A stretch of DNA of 64,000 nucleotides from Artocarpus heterophyllus (GCA_025403435.1 CM046332.1:5219596-5283595), one strand, 5' to 3'; positions 44,645 to 58,234 are shown, counted from the first letter of the stretch. Notes: generated from the letters alone by a model not told the origin. Translations and numbers: made by a program.

Positions 44645-47600
44645 TGAAGGATGAAGAGTCCAACTAGGCTACTGAGACCCAAGGTCAAGGATGAAGAGTT
44701 CGACTAGGTGTGAGAAGATTACGGCTGACCCGAGAGGCTAGGTCCAGGCTACAACCGACCAGGTCCAGGATGAAGAGTCCAACCAGTCTACGACCGAGAC
44801 CCAAGGTCTAGGATGAAGAGTCCAACTAGGTCCGAGAAGGTTACGACCGACCAGAGAAGGCCAGGTCCAGGCTACGGTCGACTAGGTCCAAGACGAAGAG
44901 TCCAACTAGGCTACGACCGAGACCCAAGGTCCTGGTCTGAGAAAGTTACGGCCGACCAGGTCTAGGACAAAGAGTCCAACTAGGCTATGACTGAGACCAA
45001 AGGTCTAGGATGAAGAGTCCGACCAGGTCCGATAAGGTTACGGCCGACCAAAGAGGCCAGGTCTAGGCTACGATAGACCAGGTCCAGGATGAAGAGTCCA
45101 ACCAGGCTATGATAGAGTCCCAAGGTCTAGGATGAAGAGTCCAACCAGGTCTGAGATGGTTACGGTAGTCCAGAGTAGGCCAAGTCCAGGCTACGATCGA
45201 CCAGGTCCAGGATGAAGAGTCCAACAAGGCTACGACCGAGACCCAAGGTCGAGGACGAAGAGTCCAACCAGGTCTGAGATGGTTACGGTAGTCCAGAGTA
45301 GGCCAAGTCCAGGCTACGACCAACCAGATCCGGGATGAAGAGTCCAACCAGGCTACGACAGAGACCCAAGGTCTAGGACGAAGAGTTTGACCAGGTCCGA
45401 GAAGGTTACGACTGACCAGAGAGGCCAGGTCTAGGCTACGACAGACTAGGTCCAGGACGAAGAGTCCAACCAGGCTACGAACGAGACCAAAGGTCCAGGA
45501 TGAAGAGTCTGACCAGGTCCGAGAAGGTTATGGCCGACCAGAGAGGCCAGGTCCAGGCTACGGCTGACCAGGTCCAGGACGAAGAGTCCAACCAGGCTAC
45601 GACCGAGACCCAAGGTCCAGGACGAAGAGTCCAACCAGGTCTAAGAAGGTTACGGCCGACCAAAGAGGCCAGGTCCAGGCTACAGCCGACCAGGTCTAGG
45701 ACAAAGAGTCCAACCAGGCTACGACCGAGACCCAAGGTCCAGGACGAAGAGTCTGACCAGGTCTGAGAAGGTTATGGCCGACCAGAGAGGCCAGGTCTAG
45801 GCTACTACTAGCCAGGTCTAGGATAAAGCGTCCAACCAGGCAGCGGCTGAGACCTAAGTTCTATGACAGTGAGTCTGACTAGGCCCGAGAAGGTTACGGT
45901 AGACTAGAAAGGCCAGGTTCAGGACGAAGAGTCCAACCAGGCTACGACCGAGACCCAAGGTCCAGGACGAAGAGTCTGACCTAGTCCGAGAAGGTTACGG
46001 CCGACCAGAGAGGCCAGGTCCAGGCTACTATCGGCCAGGTCAAGGATAAAGTGTCCAACCAGGCTACGATTGAGACCCAATGTTTAGGATGAAGAGTTCG
46101 ACCAGGTCTAAGAAGTTTACAGCCGACTAGAGAGGAAAGGTCCAGGCTACGACCGACCAGGTCTAGGACGAACTGTCCAACCAGGCCACGATCGAGACCC
46201 AACTCCAAGACAAAGAGTCCGACCATGTCCGAGAAGGTTACGGCTGACCAGAGAGGTCAGGTCCAGGCTACGGCCGACCAGGTCCAGGACAACGAGTCCA
46301 ACCAGGCAGCGACTAAGACCCAAGGTCAAGGACGAAGAGATCGACCAGATCTGAGAATGTTATGGTCGAATAGGTCTAGGACAATGAGTCCAACTAGGAT
46401 GAAGAGTTTGACCAGGTCTGAGAAGGGTATGACCCGAGAGGCCTGGTCCAGGCTACGGCCGACCAGGTCCAAGACGAAGAGTCCAACCATGCCACGACCG
46501 AGACCCAACATCTAGAAGAAAGAGTCTGACCAGGTTCGAAAAGGTTACGGCCGACCAGAGAGGCCAGGTCCAGGTTACGGCCAACCAGGTCCAGGACGAA
46601 GAGTCCAACTAGGCTGCGACTGAGACACAAGGTCTAGGACGAAGACTCTGACCAGGTCTGAGAAGGTTACGACAGACCAGAGAGGCCAGGTCTAGGATGA
46701 AGGGTCCGACCAGGCTACGACCGAGACCTAAGGACCAGGACAAAGAGTCCGACTAGGCCCGAGAAGGTTACAACCGACTAGAGAGGCCAAGTCCAGGCTA
46801 CTACTGGCCAGGTCTAGGATAAAGAGTCCAACCAGGTTACGACTGAGACCCATGGCCTAGGATGAAGAGTTCGACCAGGTCCGAGAAGGTTATAGCCGAC
46901 TAGAGAGGGCAGGTCCAAGCTTTGACCGACCAGGTCTAGGACGAAGAGTCCAACAAGGATACGACCGAGACCCAAGGTCTAGGACGAAGAGTCTGACCAG
47001 GTCCAGGAAGGTTACGGCTGACCAAGTCTAGGACATGGTGTCCAACTATGCTACGACTGAGACCGAAGGTCTAGGACGAAGAGTCTGACCAAATCGAGGA
47101 AGGTTACGACCGACGAAAGAGGCCAGGTCCAGGCTATGGCAGACCAAGTCCATGACGAAGAGTCCAACCAGGCTACGACCGAGACCCAAAGTATGGGATG
47201 AAGAGTCCAAATAAGACCGAGAAGGTTACGGCCGACCAGAGAGGACAGGTCCAGGACAAAGAGTCCAACCAAGCTATGATCAAGACCCAAGGTCCAGGAC
47301 GAAGAGTTTGAGACCCATGGACTAGGACGAAGAGTTTGACTAGGTCCGAGAAGGTTGCGGCCGACCAGAGAGGCCAGGTCCAGGATACGGCCGACCAGGT
47401 CTAGGATGAAGAGTCCAACCAGGCTACGACCGAGACCCAAGGTCCAGGACGAAGAGTCCAACCAGGTCCGAGAAGGTTACGGCCGACCAGAGAAGGCTAG
47501 GTTAGGCTACGACCGAGACCCAAGGTCCTGGTCTGAGAAAGTTACGGCCGACCAGGTCTAGGACAAAGAGTCCAACTAGGCTATGACTGAGACCAAAGGT

Positions 47601-48071
47601 CTAGGATGAAGAGTCCGACCAGGTCCGATAAGGTTACCACCGACCAAAGAGGCCAGGTCTAGGCTACGATAGACCAGGTCCAGGATGAAGAGTCCAACAA
47701 GGCTACGACCGAGACCCAAGGTCGAGGACGAAGAGTCCAACCAGGTCTGAGATGGTTACGGTAGTCTAGAGTAGGCCAAGTCCAGGCTACGACCAACCAG
47801 ATCCGGGATGAAGAGTCCAACCAGGCTACGACGGAGACCCAAGGTCTAGGACGAAGAGTTTGACTAGGTCCGAGAAGGTTACGACAGACCAAAGAGGTCA
47901 GGTCCACGCTACGATAGACCAGGTACAGGATGAAGAGTCCAACTAGGCTACGACCGAGACCTAAGGTCCAGGATGAAGAGTCCAACCAGGCTACGACCGA
48001 GACCCAAGGACCAGGACGAAGAGTCTGACCAGGTCTGAGAAGGTTACGGCCGACCAGAGAGGCCAGGTCCA

Positions 48072-49396
48072 GGCTACTACCAGCCAGGTCTAGGATGAAG
48101 AGTCCAACTAGGCTACGACTGAGACCCAAGGTCTAGGATGAAGAGTTCAACCAGGTCTGAGAAGGTTACGGCTGACCAGAGAGGCCAGGTCCAGGCTACG
48201 GCTGACCAGGTCCAGGACGAAGAGTCCAACCAGGCTACGACTGTGACCCAAGGTCCAGGACGAAGAGTCTGACCAGGTCTGAGAAGGTTATAACCAACCA
48301 GAGAAGCAAAGTCCAAGCTACAGCCGACCACGTCCAGGACGAAGAGTCCAACCAGGCTGTGACTGAGACCCAAGGTCTTGGACGAAGAGACCGTCCAAGT
48401 CTGAGAATGTTACGGCCAACCAGGTCTCGGACAAAGAGTTTAACTAGGCTACTAAGACCCAAAGTCCAAGATAAAGAGTCTGACCAGGTTCGAGAAAGTT
48501 ACGGTCGACCAGAGAAGGCCAGGTCTGAGCTATGGCCGACCAGGTCCAGGACGAAGAGTCTAAGCAGGCCACGAACGAGACCCAAGGTCAAGGACGAAGA
48601 GTCCAAGTAGGCTATGAATGAGTTCCAAGGTCCTAGATGAATAGTCTGACCTGGTCTAAGAAGGTTACGGCCAACTAGAGAGGCAAGGTCCAGGTGACGA
48701 CCAACTAGGTGCAGGGCAAAGAGTCCAATCGGTCAACGATCGAGACCCAAGGTCCAAGATGAAGAGTTCAACTAGGTCTGAGAAGTTTACGGTTGACTAG
48801 AGAAGGCCAGGTCCAGGCTATGAACGACTAGGTCCAGGATGAAGAGTCCGACCAAGCTACGAACGAGACCCAAGGTCTGGGATAAAGACTTTGACCAGGT
48901 CCGAGAAGGTTATGGTCGACTAGAGAGGCTAGGTCCAGGCTACGACTAACAAGGTCTAGGATGAAGAGTCCAACTAAGCTACGACTGAGGCCCAAGGTCT
49001 AGGATGAAGAGTCTGACCGGGTCCAAGAAGGTTACGGCCGACCAGGTCTAGGACAAAGGGTCCAACTAGGCTATGATTGAGACTCGAGGTCCAGGACGAA
49101 GAGTCCGACCAGGTCTGAGAAGGTTACGGCCGACCAAAGAGGCTAGGTCCAGGCTATGGTAGACCAGATCTAGGAGGAAGAGTCCAACCAGGCTACGACC
49201 GAGAACCAAGGTCTAGGACGAAGAGTCCAACCAGGACGAGATGGTTACGGCCGTCCAGAGAAGGCTCGGTCTAGGCTACGATCAACCAGGTCTAGGACGA
49301 AGAGTCCAACCAGGCTATGACTGAGACCCAAGGTCCAGGACAAAGAGTCTGACCAGGTCTGAGAAGGTTACGGCCGACCAGAGAGGCCAGGTCCAG
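48072..49396 (+). repeat. Recent 1.3-kb tandem satellite duplication, unit 1
   Basis: Repeated at 49397 to about 50713 with very few differences. Even unusual features are shared, such as the rare variants AAGCAAAGTCCAAGC and GACCGTCCAAGTC. The offset is about 1324 bp, near 11 monomers. Copy A has one unit (about 9500-10800). The near identity shows a recent unequal exchange limited to copy B. Confidence 0.88.
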
Positions 49397-50713
49397 GCTA
49401 CTACCAGCCAGGTCTAGGATAAAGTGTCCAACTAGGCTACGACTGAGACCCAAGGTCTAGGATGAAGAGTTCAACCAGGTCTGAGAGGGTTACGGCCGAC
49501 CAGAGAGGCCAGGTCCAGGCTACGGCTGACCAGGTCCAGGATGAAGAGTCCAACCAGGCTACGACTGAGACCCAAGGTCCAGGACAAAGAGTCCGACCAG
49601 GTCTGAGAAGGTTATAACCAACCAGAGAAGCAAAGTCCAAGCTACAGCCGACCACGTCCAGGACGAAGAGTCCAACCAGGCTGTGACTGAGACCCAAGGT
49701 CTTGGACGAAGAGACCGTCCAAGTCTGAGAATGTTACGGCCAACCAGGTCTCGGACAAAGAGTTTAACTAGGCTACTAAGACCCAAAGTCCAAGATAAAG
49801 AGTCTGACCAGGTTCGAGAAAGTTACGGTCGACCAGAGAAGGCCAGGTCTGAGCTATGGCCGACCAGGTCCAGGACGAAGAGTCTAAGCAGGCCACGAAC
49901 GAGACCCAAGGTCAAGGACGAAGAGTCCAAGTAGGCTATGAATGAGTTCCAAGGTCCTAGATGAATAGTCTGACCTGGTCTAAGAAGGTTACGGCCAACT
50001 AGAGAGGCAAGGTCTAGGTGACGACCAACTAGGTACAGGGCAAAGAGTCCAATCGGTCAACGATCGAGACCCAAGGTCCAAGATGAAGAGTTCAACTAGG
50101 TCTGAGAAGTTTACGATTGACTAGAGAAGGCCAGGTCCAGGCTATGAATGACTAGGTCCAGGATGAAGAGTCCGACCAAGCTACGAACGAGACCCAAGGT
50201 CTGGGATAAAGACTTTGACCAGGTCCGAGAAGGTTATGGTCGACTAGAGAGGCTAGGTCCAGGCTACGACTAACAAGGTCTAGGATGAAGAGTCCAACTA
50301 AGCTACGACTGAGGCCCAAGGTCTAGGATGAAGAGTCTGACCGGGTCCAAGAAGGTTACGGCCGACCAGGTCTAGGACAAAGGGTCCAACTAGGCTATGA
50401 TTGAGACTCGAGGTCCAGGACGAAGAGTCCAACCAGGTCTGAGAAGGTTACGGCCGACCAAAGAGGCTAGGTCCAGGCTATGGTAGACCAGATCTAGGAG
50501 GAAGAATCCAACCAGGCTACGACCGAGAACCAAGGTCTAGGACGAAGAGTCCAACCAGGACGAGATGGTTACGGCCGTCCAGAGAAGGCTCGGTCTAGGC
50601 TACGACCTACCAGGTCCAGGACGAAGAGTCCAACCAGGCTATGACCGAGACCCAAGGTCAAGGACAAAGAGTCTGACCAGGTCTGAGAAGGTTACGGCCG
50701 ACCAGAGAACGCC
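49397..50713 (+). repeat. Recent 1.3-kb tandem satellite duplication, unit 2
   Basis: Second unit of the duplication at 48072-49396. It starts at the same landmark, GGCTACTACCAGCCAGG, and merges into sequence matching copy A near 10800. Confidence 0.88.
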
Positions 50714-52405
50714 AGGCCCAGGCTACGGCTGACTAGGTCCAAGACGAAGAGTCCAACCAGGCACGACTGGGACCCAAGGTGCTGGATGAAGAGTCTAACC
50801 ATGCTACGACTGAGACCCAAGGTCCAACTAGGTCTATGAAGGCTACGGCCGACCAAAGAGACCAAGTCCAGGATGAAGAGTCCAACCAGGCTACGATCAA
50901 GACCCAAGGTCTAGGACGAAGAGTCCGACCAGGTCCGAGAAGGTTACGGCCGACCAGAGAGGCTAGGTCCAGGCTACGACCGACCATGTCCAGGGCGAAG
51001 AGTCCAACTAGGCTACGACCGAGACCCAAGGTCCAGGACGAAGAATCTGACCAAGTCTGAGAAGGCTACGACTGAGACCCAAGGTCCAGGATGAAGAGTC
51101 CGACCAGGTCCGAGAAGGTTACGGCCAACCAGAGAGGCCAGGTCCAGGCTACGACCAACCAGGTCCAGGACGAAGAGTCCAACCAGGCTACGATCGAGAC
51201 CCAAGGTCCAGGATGAAGAGTCCAACCAGGTCCGAGAAGGTTACGGCCGACCAGAGAAGGCCAGGTCTAGGCTACGACCGACCAGGTGCAAGACGAAGAG
51301 TCCTACCAGGCAACGACCGAGACCCAAGGTCAAAGACGAAGAGTCCGACCAGGTCCGAGAAGGTTACGGCTGACCAGAGAGGCTAGGTCTAGGCTACGGC
51401 CGACCAGGTCCTAGAGGAAGAGTCCAACCAAGCTACGATCGAGACCCAATGTCCAACCAGGTCCGAGAAGGTTACGAATGACCAGAGATGCTAGGTCCAA
51501 GATGAAGAGTCCAACCAGGCTACGACCATGACCCAAGGTCCAGGACGACGAGTCCGACTAGGTCTGAGAAGGTTACGGTCGACCAGAGAGGCCAGGTCCA
51601 GGCTACGACCTACTAGGTCCATGACGACGAGTCCAACCAAGGTACGACAAAGACCCAAGGTCCAAGATGAAGAGTTCGACCAAGTAAGAGAAGGTTACGG
51701 CCGACCAGAGAGGCCAGGTCTAGGCTACGACTGACCAGGTCTAGGATGAAGACTCCAACTGGGTCTGAGAAGGTTATAGCTGACTAGAGAAGGCCAGGTT
51801 CAGGCTACGGCCGACCAGGTGCTGGACAAAGAGTCCAACTAGGCTACAGCCGACCAGGTGCTGGACAAAGAGTCCAACTAGGCTACGGCTGGGACCCAAG
51901 GTCTAGGATGAAGTGTCCGACCAGGTTCGAGAAGGTTACGGCTGACTAGAGAGGCTGGGTCCAGGCTACGGCCGACCAGGTCCTGGACGAAGAGTCTAAC
52001 CATGCTACAACTGAGACCCAAGGTCCAACCAGGTCTGAGAAGGTTAAGATCGACAAAAGAGGCCAAGTCTAGTATGAAGAGTCCAACCAGGCTACGACCG
52101 AGACCCAAGATCCAGGACGAAGAGTCAGACCAGGTCCGAGAAGGTTACGTCCGACCCTAGAGTCTATGTCCAGGCTACGACCGACCATGTCCCGGGCGAA
52201 GAGTCCAATCAGGCTACGACCGATACCCAAGCTCTAGGACGAAGAGTCCGACCAAGTCCGAGAAGGTTAAGGCCGACCAGAGAGGCCAGGTCTAGCCTAC
52301 AGCTGACCAGGTCCCAGACGAAGAGTCCAACCAGGTTACGACCGAGACCCAAGGTCCAGGACGAAGAGACTGACCAGGTCCAAGAAGGATATGGCCGACC
52401 AAAGA

Positions 52406-52410
52406 GGACA
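52406..52410. repeat. Target-site duplication GGACA, left (element B)
   Basis: Exact match to 60381-60385 and to the GGACA pair of element A. This is expected if both are the same insertion event copied by segmental duplication. Confidence 0.92.
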
Positions 52411-53500
52411 TGTCACGCCCCAGAGTACGGGAGGTGACGTGGGAGATTATTTAAATTAATTAAAAGAGAATTTAATTAAAATCTAGAGTTTAAGGGGATA
52501 AATTAAATATAAAATATGAAAATTTAAGGAAAACCATTCATAAAAAAAATTATATAAATGAATAACATAGCGAGTATGGGTTCCACAAACCCACAACTTG
52601 TGCACCCATTGCGGAAGGAAGAACACTAGCCTACCGATCCCCATTCCGGCCTGTCGAACTGGGAAAACCTTAGAAATCCCAGCCACGGGTTTCTCGATCC
52701 CCAAAATATTCTAACCTATTTTTCTCAAATCCCAGGCATAGAAAATAATCATAGTTGATAGAAAAACATACTAGAACATGTTTGGACTCATTTAAACAAG
52801 ATTTAAACTCAAAAATCTCAAAAATCTGAAAATGAGAAAATAGGGAGAAAAATGAAAAATCTTGAATTCAATCCATTTTTCTTCAATCTAAGCTTAGATT
52901 CTAGTTGTTCTAAGTTCATTTAACTCAAATCCAAGGTTTTCTAAGCTTAAACAAACCTAGATTTCAAAAATGCACAAAATTGAAAATTTTGGAAAAAGTT
53001 TAGAAATTTCAAAACTAACCTCGAATCAAAGCTTTAATCTGCGTTCTCGGTTGCCAAATCACGTCCCCGAGCTTCCTCCTTGCTAACCCGAAGCTTGGAT
53101 CCAAAATTGGGTCTCAAAATTTTGAGAGAGATAGAGAGAGAGAGGGTTGCCGAGAGAGATCAAGAGAGAGAGAGAGTGTGTGTCATGAAAGTGAAGAGAG
53201 AAAGAGGGAGAGAAAGAGAATAAATAGAGAAAATCGGTGGGCGGTTTTTACTGTGCGAAAACCATGTGCCGCCCACGGTTTTGTAAAACGGAGTATTTTT
53301 AACATTTTACAAATTGTGTGTTTTAAAACTCAAAACATTATTTTAAAACAATATAAAATCATTTGAATTCATCAAATTAACAAAACAACTAAAAATTCAA
53401 AATCCAACCAAATAATCTAATTAATGTTAAAACATTAATTATGGCACACTAATTCATCATTTATATTACATTAACATTAAATAAATTTTGGGGCGTTACA
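52411..53500 (-). repeat. 3' LTR of element B, internally deleted
   Basis: 1090 bp compared with 2143 bp in element A. The deletion joins sequence matching A about 11925 to sequence matching A about 12961 (junction near 52612). The right breakpoint falls inside the palindromic-motif cluster, leaving only two or three motifs (52616-52665). The termini are intact. Confidence 0.9.
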
Positions 53501-53548
53501 ACTCTTCACCCCTAAAAGAAATTTCACCCTCGAAATTTACAACTCATT

Positions 53549-54960
53549 TCATAAACAAAACAAATGCGGATACAATTCTTGCATACTCGACTGTAGCTCC
53601 CAAGTGGCTTCATCAACCCCATTATGCTGCCACACGACTTTTACCAATGGTATCTCATGACGACGCAAACTAATCACTTTCCGGTCGATAATCTGAATCG
53701 ACACTTCTTTGTACGTCGTATCATCCTGAACTGCACATCTCGAAATGAAACTATTTTACCCTGCTCAGGTGGACACTTCCTAAGCATCGACACATGAAAC
53801 ACATCGTGCACATGAGAAAGTTCAGGCGGAAGATCAAACCGATAAGCGACCACACCAACATGCTGAGTGATCTCGAACGGCCCAATATACCTCGGCGCAA
53901 GCTTTCCACTCACTCCGAACCGCATAGTTCCCTTACGAGGCGATACCCTCAAGAGAACAAAATCTCCAACCTCGAACTCTAAGGGTCTACGTCTCCTATC
54001 TGCGTAACTCTTCTGTCGACTCTAAGCTACCCTCAACCGATCTCGAATCACCGCGACCTTCTAGTTGCTATCACGGATCTCATCCGGCCCAAGAATAACC
54101 CTATCTTCTGGCTCGGCCCAACACACAGGTGACTGACACGGTCGCCCATACAACGCCTCAAATGGTGCCATACCAATACTCTCTTGATAACTGTTGTTGT
54201 ATACGAACTCTGCCAGATGCAAACATTGCTTCCAATTCCTGTCGAAGTCCAATGCACAGGCACGTAACATATCCTCGAGTACTTGAATAACCCGCTCAGA
54301 CTGCCCATCAGTCTGAGGATGAAATGCCATATTGAAGTTCAAATCCATACCTAAAGCCTCTTGAAAACTCCTCCAGTACTTAGCATTAAACCTGGTGTCT
54401 CGATCAGAGGTGATGGGCAAAGGAACTCCATGCAACCTCACAATGTTCTGCAGATACAACTCCTCGAGAACCTTCCTAGAACATGTCAACCTAAACGGAA
54501 TGAAATGTGTCAATTTTGTCAACCTATCGACCACGACCAAAACTGCATCATGCCACTGCTTCCGTCCTTGACAAACCTATGAGAAAATCCATCGTCATAT
54601 GCTCCCATTTCCACCCTGGAATAGGAAGCGACTGAAGCTGACCTGCAGGCTTCTGGTGCTTGGCTTTCACCTGAAGACACGTCGAACACTTGGCCACGTA
54701 CTCACGAACATCTTTCTTCATGCCTCTCCACCAATACTTGCCTCTTCAAATCACAATACATCTTGGTGCTCCCCGGATGAATAGCGAACTGAGACCTATG
54801 AGCTTAGTCCAAAACGACTTTCATCACTTCGGCGATAGCTGGAACTGCAAGACGCTTCCAGAAGTATAACGACCCATCTGCCTACAAGCTCCATTCCTCG
54901 AACTGCTCCCTGTTCTGAATCTGCGACCAAATCCCCTGCAAATGTCGATCTTGCCACTGA
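53549..54960 (-). pseudogene. Integrase with chromodomain, element B (broken)
   Basis: The catalytic core frame 54540-54061 is open and contains VVDRLTKLTHFIPF, ITSDRDTRF and HPQTDGQSERV, so the second catalytic aspartate and the glutamate are preserved, unlike in element A. Upstream, an extra base near 54737 shifts the frame in the zinc-binding region. Downstream, a TAG at 54022-54024 is shared with element A. A one-base loss near 53733 shifts the frame before the chromodomain, which is still recognisable (about 53570-53705) and ends YPHLF before a stop at 53549-53551. The intact segments cannot form one protein. Confidence 0.87.
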
Positions 54961-55010
54961 CTTTGCTTCACCATCTAAACAAGAGCTGGAGTGGCTTCCA
55001 CATGATACAC

Positions 55011-56411
55011 CTAAACGCGATCATAGTCTTCATGATACCGTAGCCGATACTTACTCACTGTCGTATCCTTGCTCCAGTCCTCAAAAGCCAAACAAGTGAG
55101 AATCCTTGAAGACTTCCTGCTAAGCGCATCTACGACCACATTAGCTTTCCCGGGATGATACTGCAACGCAAAATCATAATCCTCCATATACTCTACCCAT
55201 CTACGCTGCCTCAAATTAAGATCCCTCTGAGTAAACAGATGCCTCAAACTTTTGTGATCGGAGAAGACCTGAAACGACGCTCCATACATGTAACACCCCT
55301 AAATCTTCAACGCGTAAATCACCGCCGCAAGCACTAAATCATGAGTAGGATAACTCCGCTCGTGAGGTCATAGCTGTCTCGATCCGTACGCAACCACACG
55401 TCCATGCTACATCAACGCACATCCAAGTCCGTGCCCTGAAGCATCCGCATAAACCTCATACGGCTTGTCACTGCTAGGAATAACCAACACTGGAGCGGAA
55501 GTTAACCGATTCTTTAATTCCTGAAAAGCAAGCTCACAATCTTCATTCCACTCAAACCTAACATTTTTCTTGATCAATCTCGTCAATAGAGCTGCAATCT
55601 TCGAAAAATCCTTTACAAATTTCCTGTAATATCCAGCAAGACCTAAGAGGCTGTGAATCTCCGCTACATTCTTTGGTCGTTCCCACTCCAATATAGCTTC
55701 AATCTTGGACGGATCCATAGAAATACCATGCTCCGAGATAACATGACCCAGAAACTTGACCTCAGTCAACCAGAACTCACACTTTTCCCTCTTAGCATAC
55801 AACTGGTGCTCCCGTAGAGTCTGAAGCACGATCCGGAGATGCTGCTCATGCTCCTCCCAAGTCTTAGAATACACAAGAATATCATCGATGAACACGATCA
55901 TGAACTGATCCAGATACGGCCTAAATATTCTATTCATCAAATCCATAAAAGCTACTGGAGCATTCGTCAAACCAAATGACATGACCAAAAACTCAAAGTG
56001 CCCATACCGAGTCCTAAAAGCTGTCTTGGGAATATCCTCTTCCTTAATCCTGAGCTGATGATAACCCGACCGCAAATTGATCTTTAAGAAATACCGCGAA
56101 CCTCCTAGCTGATCAAACAACTCATCAATCCTAGGCAAGGGATACTTGTTCTTCACCGTAACATGATTTAGCTGCCGATAATCCACACACAACCTAAGAG
56201 TCCCATCATGCTTCTTAGCAAAAAAAACCGGTGCTCCCCACAGAGATGTGCTGTTCTGAATATACCCTTTATCAGCAAGCTTCTGAAGTTGCTTCCTCAA
56301 TTCTTTCATTTCTACCGGTGCCATCCGATAAGGTGCCATAGAAATCGGTGCTGTCCCCGAAAACAACTCGATACCAAACTCAATCTCCCAATGCGGTGGT
56401 AATCTTGGCAA
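55011..56411 (-). pseudogene. Reverse transcriptase and RNase H, element B
   Basis: The 334-codon frame 56411-55407 contains the full reverse transcriptase. FIDDILVYS is intact, but the first catalytic aspartate is asparagine (KINL; codon 56078-56076), where element A has KIDL. On the plus strand the change is CGATC to TGATC in a CG context. RNase H begins with [14 protein letters not shown] and continues in 55289-55011 ([25 protein letters not shown]) after a break. The TAG at 55011-55013 is shared with A. The frame joins the protease region without the stop seen in A. Confidence 0.9.
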
Positions 56412-56439
56412 CTCGTCGGGGAAGACATCCTCAAACTCA

Positions 56440-57093
56440 TCAACTACCGAAATTGCTACACTGCCACTCGAAACATAGGGCTCGCAATCTAGGTTGGCAA
56501 GAAAAGCACAAAAACCTAGATTTCTTCATCCTCCTAGACACGACCATGAGACGCTCACTCATTAACCAATCACCAACACCCTGGTAAGTGATCACCGTCC
56601 CCCTATCAGACACTAGGGTCACTTTTCTAAGTTGACAGTGCACGACTGCACTATACCTGGACAACCAGTCCATCCCTAAAATTACATCATAAGAGCTCAT
56701 GGGGAGTATAATCAAATCACTTTTCAAAATCTCATCCCCAATCTTTATTTTACAAGATTTACACATACAATTTACACACACCCGCCCTAAGCGAGAAGTT
56801 ATGACTAGGGGTTCTTTAAACTCTTCTACCTCTAATCCCAAAGCATGTACAAAAGAACTTAAAATGAGAGAATGAGAGGCACCGGTATCAAATAAAACGT
56901 GAGCTAATGATTTAGAAACCAATATCATACCATCGACAACCGCGTTACCAGTCTGAGAATCTGACCCTCTAGATGCCATTGCATGAACCTGCACTGGCGC
57001 CTTTCCTTTCCCTCTACCGACATTGCTGGGTCCCAGATTATTCTGCCGATACTGCTGAGATGGAGATGACTGCACACTAGCTGTACTCAACAC
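56440..57093 (-). pseudogene. Aspartic protease region, element B (active site intact)
   Basis: A 217-codon frame with the retropepsin signature LFDTGASHS (about residues 67-75) and the second conserved region YDVILGMDWLSRY. It is less damaged than the matching region in element A, where the aspartate is lost. A frame shift near 56545 separates it from reverse transcriptase, so a single Gag-Pol product is not possible. Confidence 0.85.
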
Positions 57094-57099
57094 TCGATA

Positions 57100-58129
57100 C
57101 TGAGGGACGCTGCGCTGGAAATGCTGCGGTTGCTGCCCCCGTGTCGGATATGAGAATTACTGAGGAGAGAACTGGGGATACTGCAACTGCGGGTACTACG
57201 GAGGCAGAGGTAGGGTCTGAGGCTGAGATCAACGACTAGCATCCTCCCCGGTCTGAGATCCAAGATGAGCACTCTTGATCGAGCAATTCCTCTTGATGTG
57301 CCCGGGTTGCTGACAGAAATGACAATGGAAGTTGTAGGGATTGCTGCGCCCGTTGCCAGATGAACTGCTGCTACCACTGGTCGCGCCACCTTGCTTGCCT
57401 TTCCCTGAAGTTGGACGACTACTAGTACTCTTCCTGCCACTCCTCTACGGTCCTCCTGAAGCCTTGGCTCGGTCCTCGTAATACTGCACATAATCATTCT
57501 CCACGGAGATCGCCAACGACACAAGCTCTCCGAAACTCCTAAGCCGTAGAGCAAACAACTGCCGTCGAATAGGAGCCTGGAGCCCTTCTTGAAACTTAAT
57601 ACATTTCTCACGCTCCGATGCCACCGTTGATGGAGCAAACTTAGCCAACTCATCAAACTTTGCCTCATACTCCCGAACTGACAGATCACCCTGCTGCAAC
57701 CTGTAGAACTCAGTTGCCTTTTGATCTCTATACCCCTGCGAAAAATATCGATCATAGAACAGCTCCTCAAACCTGTCCCAACTGATATCACCACCGCGCT
57801 CCAGATGCTTAGGCTGCTTCCACCATGTGTTAGCGCCACCCTCGAGCTTATATGCAGCAAACTCCACACGATACTCCTCAGGCACACCAAGAGTATCCGA
57901 ATGCTTCAGGATCGAATCCAAGCAATATTCTGCTAACTGCGGATCCCCATTGCCATCAAAAGTCAGAATAGACGCCTGTCAAAATTCCTTAAAGTATGCA
58001 TGCACCAACATCAGAATCTTCTGGTCTAGCCCTGGCTGCCATCTGCTGGAAAGCTGCAAACATAGACCTCATCATGCTCTCATCATTCCCAAACTCGGCG
58101 TCAGTAGTCGAACGACGTCTAGGTGCCAT
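57100..58129 (-). pseudogene. Gag, element B (broken)
   Basis: The likely start is at 58129-58127 (MAPRRRS). The capsid-like domain is open at 57921-57445 (YKLEGGANTWWKQ, RFEELFYDRYF, QGDLSVREYEAKFDEL) and ends at the TAG shared with element A (57445-57447). The zinc knuckle with the same C-x2-C-x4-H-x4-C spacing lies near 57345-57305. The CAG that became TAG in A (A 18298-18300) is intact here (near 57939). Frame loss near 57980 still separates the start from the main domain. Confidence 0.86.
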
Positions 58130-58219
58130 TCTCTCACTACTGAAAACAAAATTTGGACTGTTAGAGGTATTTCATTGTCAAACCTATGTGTGCATAATTC
58201 CCAAGGTTCATAACCTTGA

Positions 58220-58231
58220 GCTCTGATACCA
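58220..58231 (-). other. Primer-binding site of element B
   Basis: TGGTATCAGAGC on the minus strand, three bases from the LTR and identical to that of element A. Confidence 0.92.
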
Positions 58232-58234
58232 TTC

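Larger units (their letters stand above)
44645..52410 (+). repeat. 122-bp satellite array, segment 6
   Basis: About 7.8 kb. A monomer series beginning with the unusual join GGTCCTGGTCTGAGAAAG occurs at about 44929 and 47522. A related series occurs in copy A near 5290 and 8990. An almost identical tandem duplication occupies 48072-50713. The array ends with GGACA (52406-52410), the left target duplication of element B. No gene is seen. Confidence 0.95.

Noticed and set aside
47659..48129. Open frames of 60-156 codons on both strands of the satellite (for example 47659-48129, 8513-8923), many with a repeated Leu/Val/Trp-rich translation
   Set aside because: They recur wherever the satellite occurs. 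The 122-bp period shifts the frame every monomer, and start and stop positions vary with single transitions. Nothing suggests selection for protein.
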